This document shows, piece by piece, positions 51,321-61,722 of a DNA stretch of 64,000 nucleotides. The notes below the pieces were generated by a model. The model saw only the letters and a program-made list of their open reading frames with translations. It did no database searches and had not been told where the DNA came from. Origin of the DNA: Coriaria nepalensis. Taxonomy: Eukaryota; Streptophyta; Magnoliopsida; Cucurbitales; Coriariaceae. The position numbers were made by a program, and so were the translations under genes. Position 1 is the first letter of the stretch. Each line of letters opens with the position of its first letter. The stretch lies in NCBI GenBank assembly GCA_027186245.1, contig CP114481.1, positions 29,295,501 to 29,359,500 on the forward strand, read 5' to 3'.

Positions 51321-53969
51321 AATTCTATTTTTGCACTACAAACAGAAGTTTTGTGCATAACTTGCAAGTGATCAATCCAAGGAAAGTGTGCATTCGTTTA
51401 ACCTTAAAATCATTTCAATGAGTCATTTCAAGTCAATAACTTATTTCAAAGCAACTCGAACGAATTCTATTTTTGCACTACAAACACAAGTTTTGTGCAT
51501 AACTTGCAAATGATTAATGCAAGGAAAGTGTGCATTCGTTTAACCTTAAAATCATTTCAATGAGTCAGTTCAAGTCAATAACTTATTTCAAAGCAACTCG
51601 AACGAATACTATTTTTGCACTACAAGCACAAGTTTTGTGCATAACTTGCAAGTGATCAATGCAAGGAAAGTGTGCATTCCTTTAACCTTAAAATCATTTA
51701 AATGTGTCATTTCAAGTCAATAAGTTATTTCAAAGCAAGTCGAACGAATTCTATTTTTGCACTACAAACACAAGTTTTGTGCATAACTTGCAAGTGATCA
51801 ATGCAAGGAAAGTGTGCATTCATTTAACCTTAAAATCATTTCAATGTGTCATTTCAAGTCGATATCTCATTTCAAAGCAAGTCGAACGAATTCTATTTTT
51901 GCACAACAAACACAAGTTTTGTGCATAACTTGCAAATGATCAATGCAAGGAAAGTGTGCATTCGTTTAACCTTAAAATCATTTCAATGAGTCATTTCAAG
52001 TCAATAACTTATTTCAAAGCAATTCGAACGAATTCTATTTTTGCACTACAAACACAAGTTTTGTGCATAACTTGCACATGATCAATGCAAGGAAACTGTC
52101 CATTCGTTTAACCTTAAAATCATTTCAAGGAGTCATTTCAAATCAATAACTTATTTCAAAGCAACTCGAACGAATTCTATTTTTGCGCTACAAACACAAG
52201 TTTTGTGCATAACTTGCAAATGATTAATGCAAGGAAAGTGTGCATTCGTTTAACCTTAAAATCATTTCAATGTGTCATTTCAAGTCAATAACTTATTTCA
52301 AAGCAAGTCGAATGAATTCAATTTTTGCCCTACAAACACAAGTTTTGTGCATAACTTGCAAATGATCAATGCAAGGAAAGTGTGCATTCGTTTAACCTTA
52401 AAATCATTTCAATGAGTCATTTCAAATCAATAACTTATTTCAAATCAAGTCGAACGAATTCAAGTTTTGCACTACAAACACAAGTTTTGTGCATCACTTG
52501 CAAATGATCAATGCAAGGAAAGTGTGCATTCATTTAACCTTAAAATCATTTCAATGTGTCATTTCAAGTCGATATCTTATTTCAAAGCAAGTCGAACGAA
52601 TTCTATTTTTGCACAACAAACACAAGTTTTGTGCATAACTTGCAAATGATCAATGCAAGGAAAGTGTGCATTCGTTTAACCTTAAAATCATTTCAATGAG
52701 TCATTTCAAGTCAATAACTTATTTCAAAGCAAGTCGAACGAATTCAATTTTTGCACTACAAACACAAGTTTTGTGCATAACTTGCAAATGATCAATGCAA
52801 GGAAAGTGTGCATTCGTTTAACTTTAAAATCATTTCAATGAGTCATTTCAAGTCAATAACTTATTTCAAAGCAAGTCGAACGAATTCAATTTTTGCAACA
52901 CAAACACAAGTTTTGTGCATAACTTGCACATGATCAATGCAAGGAAACTGTGCATTCGTTTAACCTTAAAATCATTTCAATGTGTCATTTCAAGTCAATA
53001 ACTTATTTCAAAGCAAGTCGAACGAATTCTATTTTTGCACTACAAACACAAGTTTTGTGCATAAGTTGCAAATGATCAATGCAAGGAAAGTGTGCATTCG
53101 TTTAACCTTAAAATCATTTCAATGAGTCATTTCAAGTCAATAACTTATTTCAAAGCAAGTCGAACGAATTCAATTTTTGCCCTACAAACACAAGTTTTGT
53201 GCATAACTTGCAAATGATCAATGCAAGGAAAGTGTGCATTCGTTTAACCTTAAAATCATTTCAATGAGTCATTTCAAGTCAATAACTTATTTCAAATCAA
53301 GTCGAACGAATTCAATTTTTGCACTACAAACACAAGTTTTGTGCATCACTTGCAAATGATCAATGCAAGGAAAGTGTGCATTCATTTAACCTTAAAATCA
53401 TTTCAATGTGTCATTTCAAGTCGATATCTTATTTCAAAGCAAGTCGAACGAATTCTATTTTTGCACTACAAACACAAGTTTTGTGCATAACTTGCAAAAG
53501 ATCAATGCAAGGAAAGTGTGCATTCGTTTAACCTTAAAATCATTTCAATGAGTCATTTCAAGTCAATATCTTGTTTCAAAGTAATTCGAACGAGCACTAT
53601 TTTTGCACTACAAATTCAAGTTTTGTGCATAACTTGCACATGATCAATGCAAGGAAACTGTGCATTCGTTTAACCTTAAAATCATTTCAATGAGTCATTT
53701 CAAGTCAATAACTTATTTCAAAGCAACTCGAACGAATTCTATTTTTGCACTACAAATACAAGTTTTGTGCATAACTTGCAAATGATCAATGCAAGGAAAG
53801 TGTGCATTCGTTTAACCTTACAATCATTTCAATGAGTCATTTCAAGTCAATAACTTATTTCAAAGCAAGTCGAACGAATTCAATTTTTGCACTACAAACA
53901 CAAGTTTTGTCCATAACTTGCAAATGATCAATGCAAGGAAAGTGTGCATTCGTTTAACCTTAAAATCAT
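51321..53969. repeat. 2.65-kb segment repeated with 5,966-bp spacing, copy 2 (copy 1 at about 45,355-48,003)
   Basis: GATCAATCCAAGG (51,373), CACTACAAGCACAAG (about 51,622), TTTTGTGCATCACTTGC, TTTTTGCAACACAAAC (about 52,896), CAAAAGATC and AAATTCAAG copies follow the same order as about 45,355-48,003, 5,965 to 5,966 bp upstream (42 monomers plus 2 bp). The first 2 kb is therefore a third relative of the 40.7-kb segment. The match breaks at about 53,969, where ATTTAAATGTG begins. Confidence 0.9.
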
Positions 53970-56900
53970 TTAAATGTGTCATTTCAAGTCAATAAGTTAT
54001 TTCAAAGCAAGTCGAACGAATTCAATTTTTGCACTACAAACACAAGTTTTGTGCATAACTTGCAAATGATCAATGCAAGAAAAGTGTGCATTCGTTTAAC
54101 CTTAAAATCATTTCAATGAGTCATTTCAAGTCAATATCTTGTTTCAAAGTAATTCGAACGAGCACTATTTTTGCACTACAAATTCAAGTTTTGTGCATAA
54201 CTTGCACATGATCAATGCAAGGAAACTGTGCATTCGTTTAACCTTAAAATCATTTCAATGAGTCATTTCAAGTCAATAACTTATTTCAAAGCAACTCGAA
54301 CGAATTCTATTTTTGCACTACAAACACAAGTTTTGTGCATAACTTGCAAATGATTAATGCAAGGAAAGTGTGCATTCGTTTAACCTTAAAATCATTTCAA
54401 TGAATCATTTCAAGTCAAGAACTTATTTCAAAGCAAGTCGAACGAATTCAATTTTTGCCCTACAAACAGAAGTTTTGTGCATAACTTGCAAATGATCAAT
54501 GCAAGGAAAGTGTGCATTCGTTTAACCTTAAAATCATTTCAATGAGTCATTTCAACTCAATATAGTTATTTCAAAGCAAGTCGAACGAATTCAATTTTTG
54601 CACTACAAACACAAGTTTTGTGCATAACTTGCAAATGATCAATGCAAGGAAAGTGTGCATTCGTTTAACCTTAAAGTCATTTCAATGAGTCATTTCAAGT
54701 CAATATCTTATTTCAAAGTAATTCGAACGAGCACTATTTTTGCACTACAAATCCAAGTTTTGTGCATAACTTGCAAATGATCAATGCAAGGAAAGTGTGC
54801 ATTCGTTTAACCTTAAAGTCATTTCAATGAGTCATTTCAGGTCGATATCTTATTTCAAAGCAAGTCGAACGAATTCTATTTTTGCACAACAAACACGAGT
54901 TTTGTGCGTAACTTACAAATGATCATTGCAAGGAAAGTGTGCATTCGTTTAACCTTAAAATCAATTCAATGAGTCATTTCAAGTCAATAACTTATTTCAA
55001 AGCAAGTCGAATGAATTCTATTTTTGCACTACAAACAGAAGTTTTGTGCATAACTTGCAAGTGATCAATGCAAGGAAAGTGTGCATTCGTTTAACCTTAA
55101 AATCATTTCAATGAGTCATTTCAAGTCAATAACTTATTTCACAGCAACTCGAACGTATTCTATTTTTGCACTACAAACACAAGTTTTGTGCATAACTTGC
55201 AAATGATTAATGCAAGGAAAGTGTGCATTCGTTTAACCTTAAAATCATTTCAATGAGTCATTTCAAGTCAATAACTTATTTCAAAGCAACTCGAACGAAT
55301 ACTATTTTTGCACTACAAGCACAAGTTTTGTGCATAACTTGCAAGTGATCAATGCAAGGAAAGTGTACATTCATTTAACCTTAAAATCATTTAAATGTGT
55401 CATTTCAAGTCAATGAGTTATTTCAAAGCAAGTCGAACGAATTCTATTTTTGCACTACAAACACAAGTTTTGTGCATAACTTGCAAGTGATCAATGCAAG
55501 GAAAGTGTGCATTCATTTAACCTTAAAATCATTTCAATGTGTCATTTCAAGTCGATATCTTATTTCAAAGCAAGTCGAACGAATTCTGTTTTTGCACAAC
55601 AAACACAAGTTTTGTGCATAACTTGCAAATGATCAATGCAAGGAAAGTGTGCATTCGTTTAACCTTAAAATCATTTCAATGAGTCATTTCAAGTCAATAA
55701 CTTATTTCAAAGCAAGTCGAATGAATTCTATTTTTGCACTACAAACAGAAGTTTTTTGCATAACTTGCAATTGATCAATGCAAGGAAAGTGTGCATTCGT
55801 TTAACCTTAAAATCATTTCAATGAGTCATTTCAAGTCAATAACTTATTTCAAAGCAAGTCGAACGAATTCTATTTTTGCACTACAAACACAAGTTTTGTG
55901 CATAACTTGCAAATGAACAACGCAAGGAAAGTGTGCATTCGTTTAACCTTAAAATCAATTCAATGAGTCATTTCAAGTCAATAACTTATTTCAAAGCAAG
56001 TCGAACGAATTCAATTTTTGCAACACAAACACAAGTTTTGTGCATAACTTGCACATGATCAATGCAAGGAAACTGTGCATTCGTTTAACGTTAAAATCAT
56101 TTCAATGTGTCATTTCAAGTCAATAACTTATTTCAAAGCAAGTCGAACGAATTCTATTTTTGCACTACAAACACAAGTTTTGTGCATAAGTTGCAAATGA
56201 TCAATGCAAGGAAAGTGTGCATTCGTTTAACCTTAAAATCATTTCAATGAGTCATTTCAAGTCAATAACTTATTTCAAAGCAAGTCGAACGAATTCAATT
56301 TTTGCCCTACAAACACAAGTTTTGTGCATAACTTGCAAATGATTACTGCAAGGAAAGTGTGCATTCGTTTAACCTTAAAATCATTTCAATGAGTCATTTC
56401 AAGTCAATAACTTATTTCAAATCAAGTCGAACGAATTCAATTTTTGCACTACAAACACAAGTTTTGTGCATCACTTGCAAATGATCAATGCAAGGAAAGT
56501 GTGCATTCATTTAACCTTAAAATCATTTCAATGTGTCATTTCAAGTCGATATCTTATTTCAAAGCAAGTCGAACGAATTCTATTTTTGCACTACAAACAA
56601 AAGTTTTGTGCATAACTTGCACATGATCAATGCAAGGAAAGTGTGCATTCGTTTAACCTTAAAATCATTTCAATGAGTCATTTCAACTCAATATAGTTAT
56701 TTCAAAGCAAGTCGAACGAATTCAATTTTTGCACTACAAACACAAGTTTTGTGCATAACTTGCAAATGATCAATGCAAGGAAAGTGTGCATTCGTTTAAC
56801 CTTAAAATCATTTCAATGAATCATTTCAAGTCAATATCTTGTTTCAAAGTAATTCGAACGAGCACTATTTTTGCACTACAAATTCAAGTTTTGTGCATAA

Positions 56901-59155
56901 CTTGCACATGATCAATGCAAGGAAACTGTGCATTCGTTTAACCTTAAAATCATTTCAATGTGTCATTTCAAGTCAATAACTTATTTCAAAGCAACTCGAA
57001 TGAATTCTATTTTTGCACTACAAACACAAGTTTTGTGCATAACTTGCAAATGATTAATGCAAGGAAAGTGTGCATTCGTTTAACCTTAAAATCATTTCAA
57101 TGAGTCATTTCAGGTCAATAACTTCTTTCAAAGCAAGTCGAACGAATTCAATTTTTGCCCTACAAACAGAAGTTTTGTGCATAACTTGCAAATGATCAAT
57201 GCAAGGAAAGTGTGCATTCGTTTAACCTTAAAATCATTTCAATGAGTCATTTCAAGTCAATATAGTTATTCCAAAGCAAGTCGAACGAATTCAATTTTTG
57301 CACTACAAACACAAGTTTTGTGCATAACTTGCAAGTGATCAATGCAAGGAAAGTGTGCACTCGTTTAACCTTAAAATCATCTCAATGAGTCATTTCAAGA
57401 CAATATCTTATTTCAAAGTAATTCGAACGAGCACTATTTTTGCACTACAAATGCAAGTTTTGGGCATAACTTGGAAATGATCAATGCAAGGAAAGTGTGC
57501 ATTCGTTTAACCTTAAAATCATTTCAATGAGTCATTTCAAGTCAATATCTTATTTCAAACTAATTCGAACGAGCACTATTTTTGCACTACAATTTCAAGT
57601 TTTGTGCATAACTTGCACATGATCAATGCAAGGAAACTGTGCATTCGTTTAACCTTAAAATCATTTCAATGTGTCATTTCAAGTCAATAACTTATTTCAA
57701 AGCAACTCGAACGAATTCTATTTTTGCACTACAAGCACAAGTTTTGTGCATAACTTGCAAGTGGTCAATGCAAGGAAAGTGTGCATTCATTTAACCTTAA
57801 AATCATTTAAATGTGTCATTTCAAGTCAATAAGTTATTTCAAAGCAAGTCGAATGAATTCAATTTTTGCACTACAAACACAAGTTTTGTGCATAACTTGC
57901 AAATGATCAATGCAAGAAAAGTGTGCATTCGTTTAACCTTAAAATCATTTCAATGAGTCATTTCAAGTCAATATCTTGTTTCAAAGTAATTCGAACGAGC
58001 ACTATTTTTGCACTACAAATTCAAGTTTTGTGCATAACTTGCACGTGATCAATGCAAGGAAACTGTCCATTCGTTTAACCTTAAAATCATTTCAATGAGT
58101 CATTTCAAGTCAATATCTTGTTTCAAAGTAATTCGAACGAGCACTATTTTTGCACTACAAATTCAAGTTTTGTGCATAACTTGCACGTGATCAATGCAAG
58201 GAAACTGTCCATTCGTTTAACCTTAAAATCATTTCAATGAGTCATTTCAAGTCAATAACTTATTTCCAAGCAACTCGAACGAATTCTATTTTTGCACTAC
58301 AAACACAAGTTTTGTGCATAAGTTGCATGTGATCAATGCAAGGAAAGTGTGCATTCATTTAACCTTAAAATCATTTCAATGTGTCATTTCAGGTCGATAT
58401 CTTATTTCAAAGCCAGTCGAACGAATTCTATTTTTGCACAACAAACACAAGTTTTGTGCATAACTTGCAAATGATCAATGCAAGGAAAGTGTGCATTCGT
58501 TTAACCTTAAAATCATTTCAATGAGTCATTTCAAGTCAATAACTTATTTCAAATCAAGTCGAACGAATTCAATTTTTGCACTACAAACACAAGATTTGTG
58601 CATCACTTGCAAATGATCAATGCAAGGAAATTGTGCATTCGTTTAACCTTAAAATCATTTCAATGAGTCATTTCAAGTCAATATCTTATTACAAAGTAAT
58701 TCGAACGAGCACTATTTTTGCACTACAAATTCAAGTTTTGTGCATAACTTGCACATGATCAATGCAAGGAAAGTGTGCATTCGTTTAACCTTAAAATCAT
58801 TTCAATGAGTCATTTCAAGTCAATAACTTATTTCAAAGCAAGTCGAACGAATTCAATTTTTGCACTACAAACACAAGTTTTGTGCATAACTTGCAAATGA
58901 TCAATGGAAGGAAAGTGTGCATTCGTTTAACCTTAAAATCATTTCAATGAGTCATTTCAAGTCAATATCTTGTTTCAAAGTAATTCGAACGAGCACTATT
59001 TTTGCACTACAAATTCAAGTTTTGTGCATAACTTGCAAGTGATCAATGCAAGGAAAGTGTGCATTCATTTAACCTTAAAATCATTTCAATGTGTCATTTC
59101 AAGTCAATAAGTTATTTCAAAGCAAGTCGAACGAATTCTATTTTTGCACTACAAA

Positions 59156-59168
59156 CACAAGTTTTGTG
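59156..59168. other. Short dyad CACAA-GTT-TTGTG, type example
   Basis: A perfect 5-bp inverted repeat with a 3-bp centre, seen in class A copies with ACACAAGTTTTGTGC. An outer TGCAC/GTGCA pair frames it. Class B copies (TGCAAGTTTTCTG) and AGAAGTTTTTTG copies break it. Confidence 0.7.
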
Positions 59169-59174
59169 CATAAC

Positions 59175-59193
59175 TTGCAAATGATCAATGCAA
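59175..59193. other. Dyad TTGCA-N9-TGCAA around TGATCA, type example
   Basis: Five-base inverted arms flank a palindromic TGATCA (BclI) site whose centre is offset by half a base. Present in most monomers of both classes; lost in GCACATGATC, ACCTCCAAATG and 16-bp-deleted variants. Confidence 0.7.
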
Positions 59194-59230
59194 GGAAAGT
59201 GTGCATTCGTTTAACCTTAAAATCATTTCA

Positions 59231-59239
59231 ATGAGTCAT
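59231..59239. promoter_or_regulatory. ATGAGTCAT motif (bZIP-type site), type example of a repeated motif
   Basis: The 9-bp pseudo-palindrome ATGAGTCAT is present in most class A and class B monomers at the same place. It is identical to the recognition sequence of the AP-1/GCN4 class of bZIP factors (established knowledge). Whether anything binds here is unknown. Many monomers right of about 33 kb have ATGTGTCAT, and CAAAGAGTCAT copies occur in the left part, changing the motif. Confidence 0.5.
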
Positions 59240-59269
59240 TTCAAGTCAATAACTTATTTCAAAGCAAGT

Positions 59270-60160
59270 CGAACGAATTCTATTTTTGCACTACAAACAC
59301 AAGTTTTGTGCATAACTTGCAAATGAACAACGCAAGGAAAGTGTGCATTCGTTTAACCTTAAAATCATTTCAATGAGTCATTTGAAGTCAATAACTTATT
59401 TCAAAGCAAGTCGAACGAATTCAATTTTTGCACCACAAACACAAGTTTTGTGCATAACTTGCACATGATCAATGCAAGGAAACTGTGCATTCGTTTAACC
59501 TTAAAATCATTTCAATGTGTCATTTCAAGTCAATAACTTATTTCAAAGCAAGTCGAACGAATTCTATTTTTGCACTACAAACACAAGTTTTGTGCATAAG
59601 TTGCATGTGATCAATGCAAGTAAAGTGTGCATTTATTTAACCTTAAAATCATTTCAATGTGTCATTTCAGGTCGATATCTTATTTCAAAGCCAGTCGAAC
59701 GAATTCTATTTTTGCACAACAAACACAAGTTTTGTGCATAACTTGCAAATGATCAATGCAAGGAAAGTGTGCATTCGTTTAACCTTAAAATTATTTCAAT
59801 GAGTCATTTCAAGTCAATAACTTATTTCAAATCAAGTCGAACGAATTCAATTTTTGCACTACAAACACAAGTTTTGTGCATCACTTGCAAATGATCAATG
59901 CAAGGAAAGTGTGCATTCATTTAACCTTAAAATCATTTCAATGTGTCATTTCAAGTCGATATCTTATTTCAAAGCAAGTCGAACGAATTCCATTTTTGCA
60001 CAACAAACACAAGTTTTGTGCATAACTTGCAAATGATCAATGCAAGGAAAGTGTGCATTCGTTTAACCTTAAAATCATTTCAATGAGTCATTTCAAGTCA
60101 ATAACTTATTTCAAAGCAAGTCGAACGAATTCAATTTTTGCACTACAAACACAAGTTTTG
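59270..60160. repeat. 0.89-kb segment repeated with 1,562-bp spacing, copy 1
   Basis: GAACAACGCAAGG (59,335), CATTTGAAGTC, TTTTTGCACCACAAAC, GTTGCATGTGATC with CAAGTAAAGTG, CAAAGCCAGTCG and TTCCATTTTTGCAC follow in order and recur 1,562 bp (11 monomers) later. Private changes here are CATTTATTTAACC (about 59,630) and AAAATTATTTC (about 59,786). Confidence 0.91.
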
Positions 60161-60831
60161 TGCATAACTTGCAAATGATCAATGCAAGGAAAGTGTGCAT
60201 TCGTTTAACCTTAAAATCATTTCAATGAGTCATTTCAAGTCAATATCTTGTTTCAAAGTAATTCGACCGAGCACTATTTTTGCACTACAAATTCAAGTTT
60301 TGTGCATAACTTGCACATGGTCAATGCAAGGAAAGTGTGCATTCGTTTAACCTTAAAATCATTTCAATGAGTCATTTCAAGTCAATAACTTATTTCAAAG
60401 CAACTCGAACGAATTCTATTTTTGCACTACAAACACAAGTTTTGTGCATAACTTGCAAGTGATCAATGCAAGGAAAGTGTGCATTCATTTAACCTTAAAA
60501 TCATTTAAATGTGTCATTTCAAGTCAATAAGTTATTTCAAAGCAAGTCGAACGAATTCTATTTTTGCACTACAAACACAAGTTTTGTGCATAACTTGCAA
60601 GTGATCAATGCAAGGAAAGTGTGCATTCATTTAACCGTAAAATCATTTCAATGTGTCATTTCAAGTCAATAAGTTATTTCAAAGCAAGTCGAACGAATTC
60701 TATTTTTGCACTACAAACACAAGTTTTGTGCATAACTTGCAAGTGATCAATGCATGGAAAGTGTGCATTCATTTAACCTTAAAATCATTTCAATGTGTCA
60801 TTTCAAGTCGATATCTTATTTCAAAGCAAGT

Positions 60832-61722
60832 CGAACGAATTCTATTTTTGCACTACAAACACAAGTTTTGTGCATAACTTGCAAATGAACAACGCAAGGA
60901 AAGTGTGCATTCGTTTAACCTTAAAATCATTTCAATGAGTCATTTGAAGTCAATAACTTATTTCAAAGCAAGTCGAACGAATTCAATTTTTGCACCACAA
61001 ACACAAGTTTTGTGCATAACTTGCACATGATCAATGCAAGGAAACTGTGCATTCGTTTAACCTTAAAATCATTTCAATGTGTCATTTCAAGTCAATAACT
61101 TATTTCAAAGCAAGTCGAACGAATTCTATTTTTGCACTACAAACACAAGTTTTGTGCATAAGTTGCATGTGATCAATGCAAGTAAAGTGTGCATTCATTT
61201 AACCTTAAAATCATTTCAATGTGTCATTTCAGGTCGATATCTTATTTCAAAGCCAGTCGAACGAATTCTATTTTTGCACAACAAACACAAGTTTTGTGCA
61301 TAACTTGCAAATGATCAATGCAAGGAAAGTGTGCATTCGTTTAACCTTAAAATCATTTCAATGAGTCATTTCAAGTCAATAACTTATTTCAAATCAAGTC
61401 GAACGAATTCAATTTTTGCACTACAAACACAAGTTTTGTGCATCACTTGCAAATGATCAATGCAAGGAAAGTGTGCATTCATTTAACCTTAAAATCATTT
61501 CAATGTGTCATTTCAAGTCGATATCTTATTTCAAAGCAAGTCGAACGAATTCCATTTTTGCACAACAAACACAAGTTTTGTGCATAACTTGCAAATGATC
61601 AATGCAAGGAAAGTGTGCATTCGTTTAACCTTAAAATCATTTCAATGAGTCATTTCAAGTCAATAACTTATTTCAAAGCAAGTCGAACGAATTCAATTTT
61701 TGCACTACAAACACAAGTTTTG
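60832..61722. repeat. 0.89-kb segment repeated with 1,562-bp spacing, copy 2
   Basis: Same series as at 59,270. It stops matching where this copy reads TTTTGGGCATAACTTAC. Between the copies (60,161-60,831) are class A monomers with AAGTTATTTC and GTGTCATTTC, and one class B copy with TTCGACCGAGCAC (about 60,260). Confidence 0.9.

Larger units (their letters stand above)
53970..59269. repeat. Mixed monomers assembled from neighbouring segments
   Basis: Segments repeat elsewhere in the right half. About 54,553-55,710 matches about 50,860-52,020 at 3,693 bp, with a central piece (about 54,830-54,940, AACACGAGTTTTGTGCGTAAC) that instead resembles 49,770-49,820. CAAGTCAAGAAC at 54,411 matches 49,013. 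TTTTTGCAACACAAAC at about 56,024 and TTTTGTGCATCACTTGC at about 56,462 match 52,896 and 53,337. Two AAATTCAAG/GCACGTGATC/AAACTGTCC monomers at 58,041 and 58,183 are an exact 142-bp tandem pair. No gene was seen. Confidence 0.85.
59133..59274. repeat. Representative class A monomer (142 bp, EcoRI to EcoRI)
   Basis: This copy runs from one GAATTC site to the next and matches the majority base at every position I compared, so it serves as the type example. It has 25 C and 20 G out of 142 (about 32% GC) and three CpG sites (one in ATTCGTTT, two in GTCGAACGAA). Inside it are a 13-bp dyad (59156-59168), a second dyad around a TGATCA site (59175-59193), an ATGAGTCAT motif (59231-59239) and a direct repeat of TCATTTCAA 13 bp apart (59223 and 59236), with a third related TTATTTCAA at 59254. 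There are stop codons in all frames, and 142 is not a multiple of three, so a reading frame changes phase at each monomer. Confidence 0.95.

Noticed and set aside
59133..59274. CENP-B box in the monomer
   Set aside because: ATTCGTTTAACCTTAAA and the reverse-strand ATTCGTTCGACTTGCT share TTCG-N4-A with the box, but both lack the required CGGG half, so only about half of the essential bases fit.
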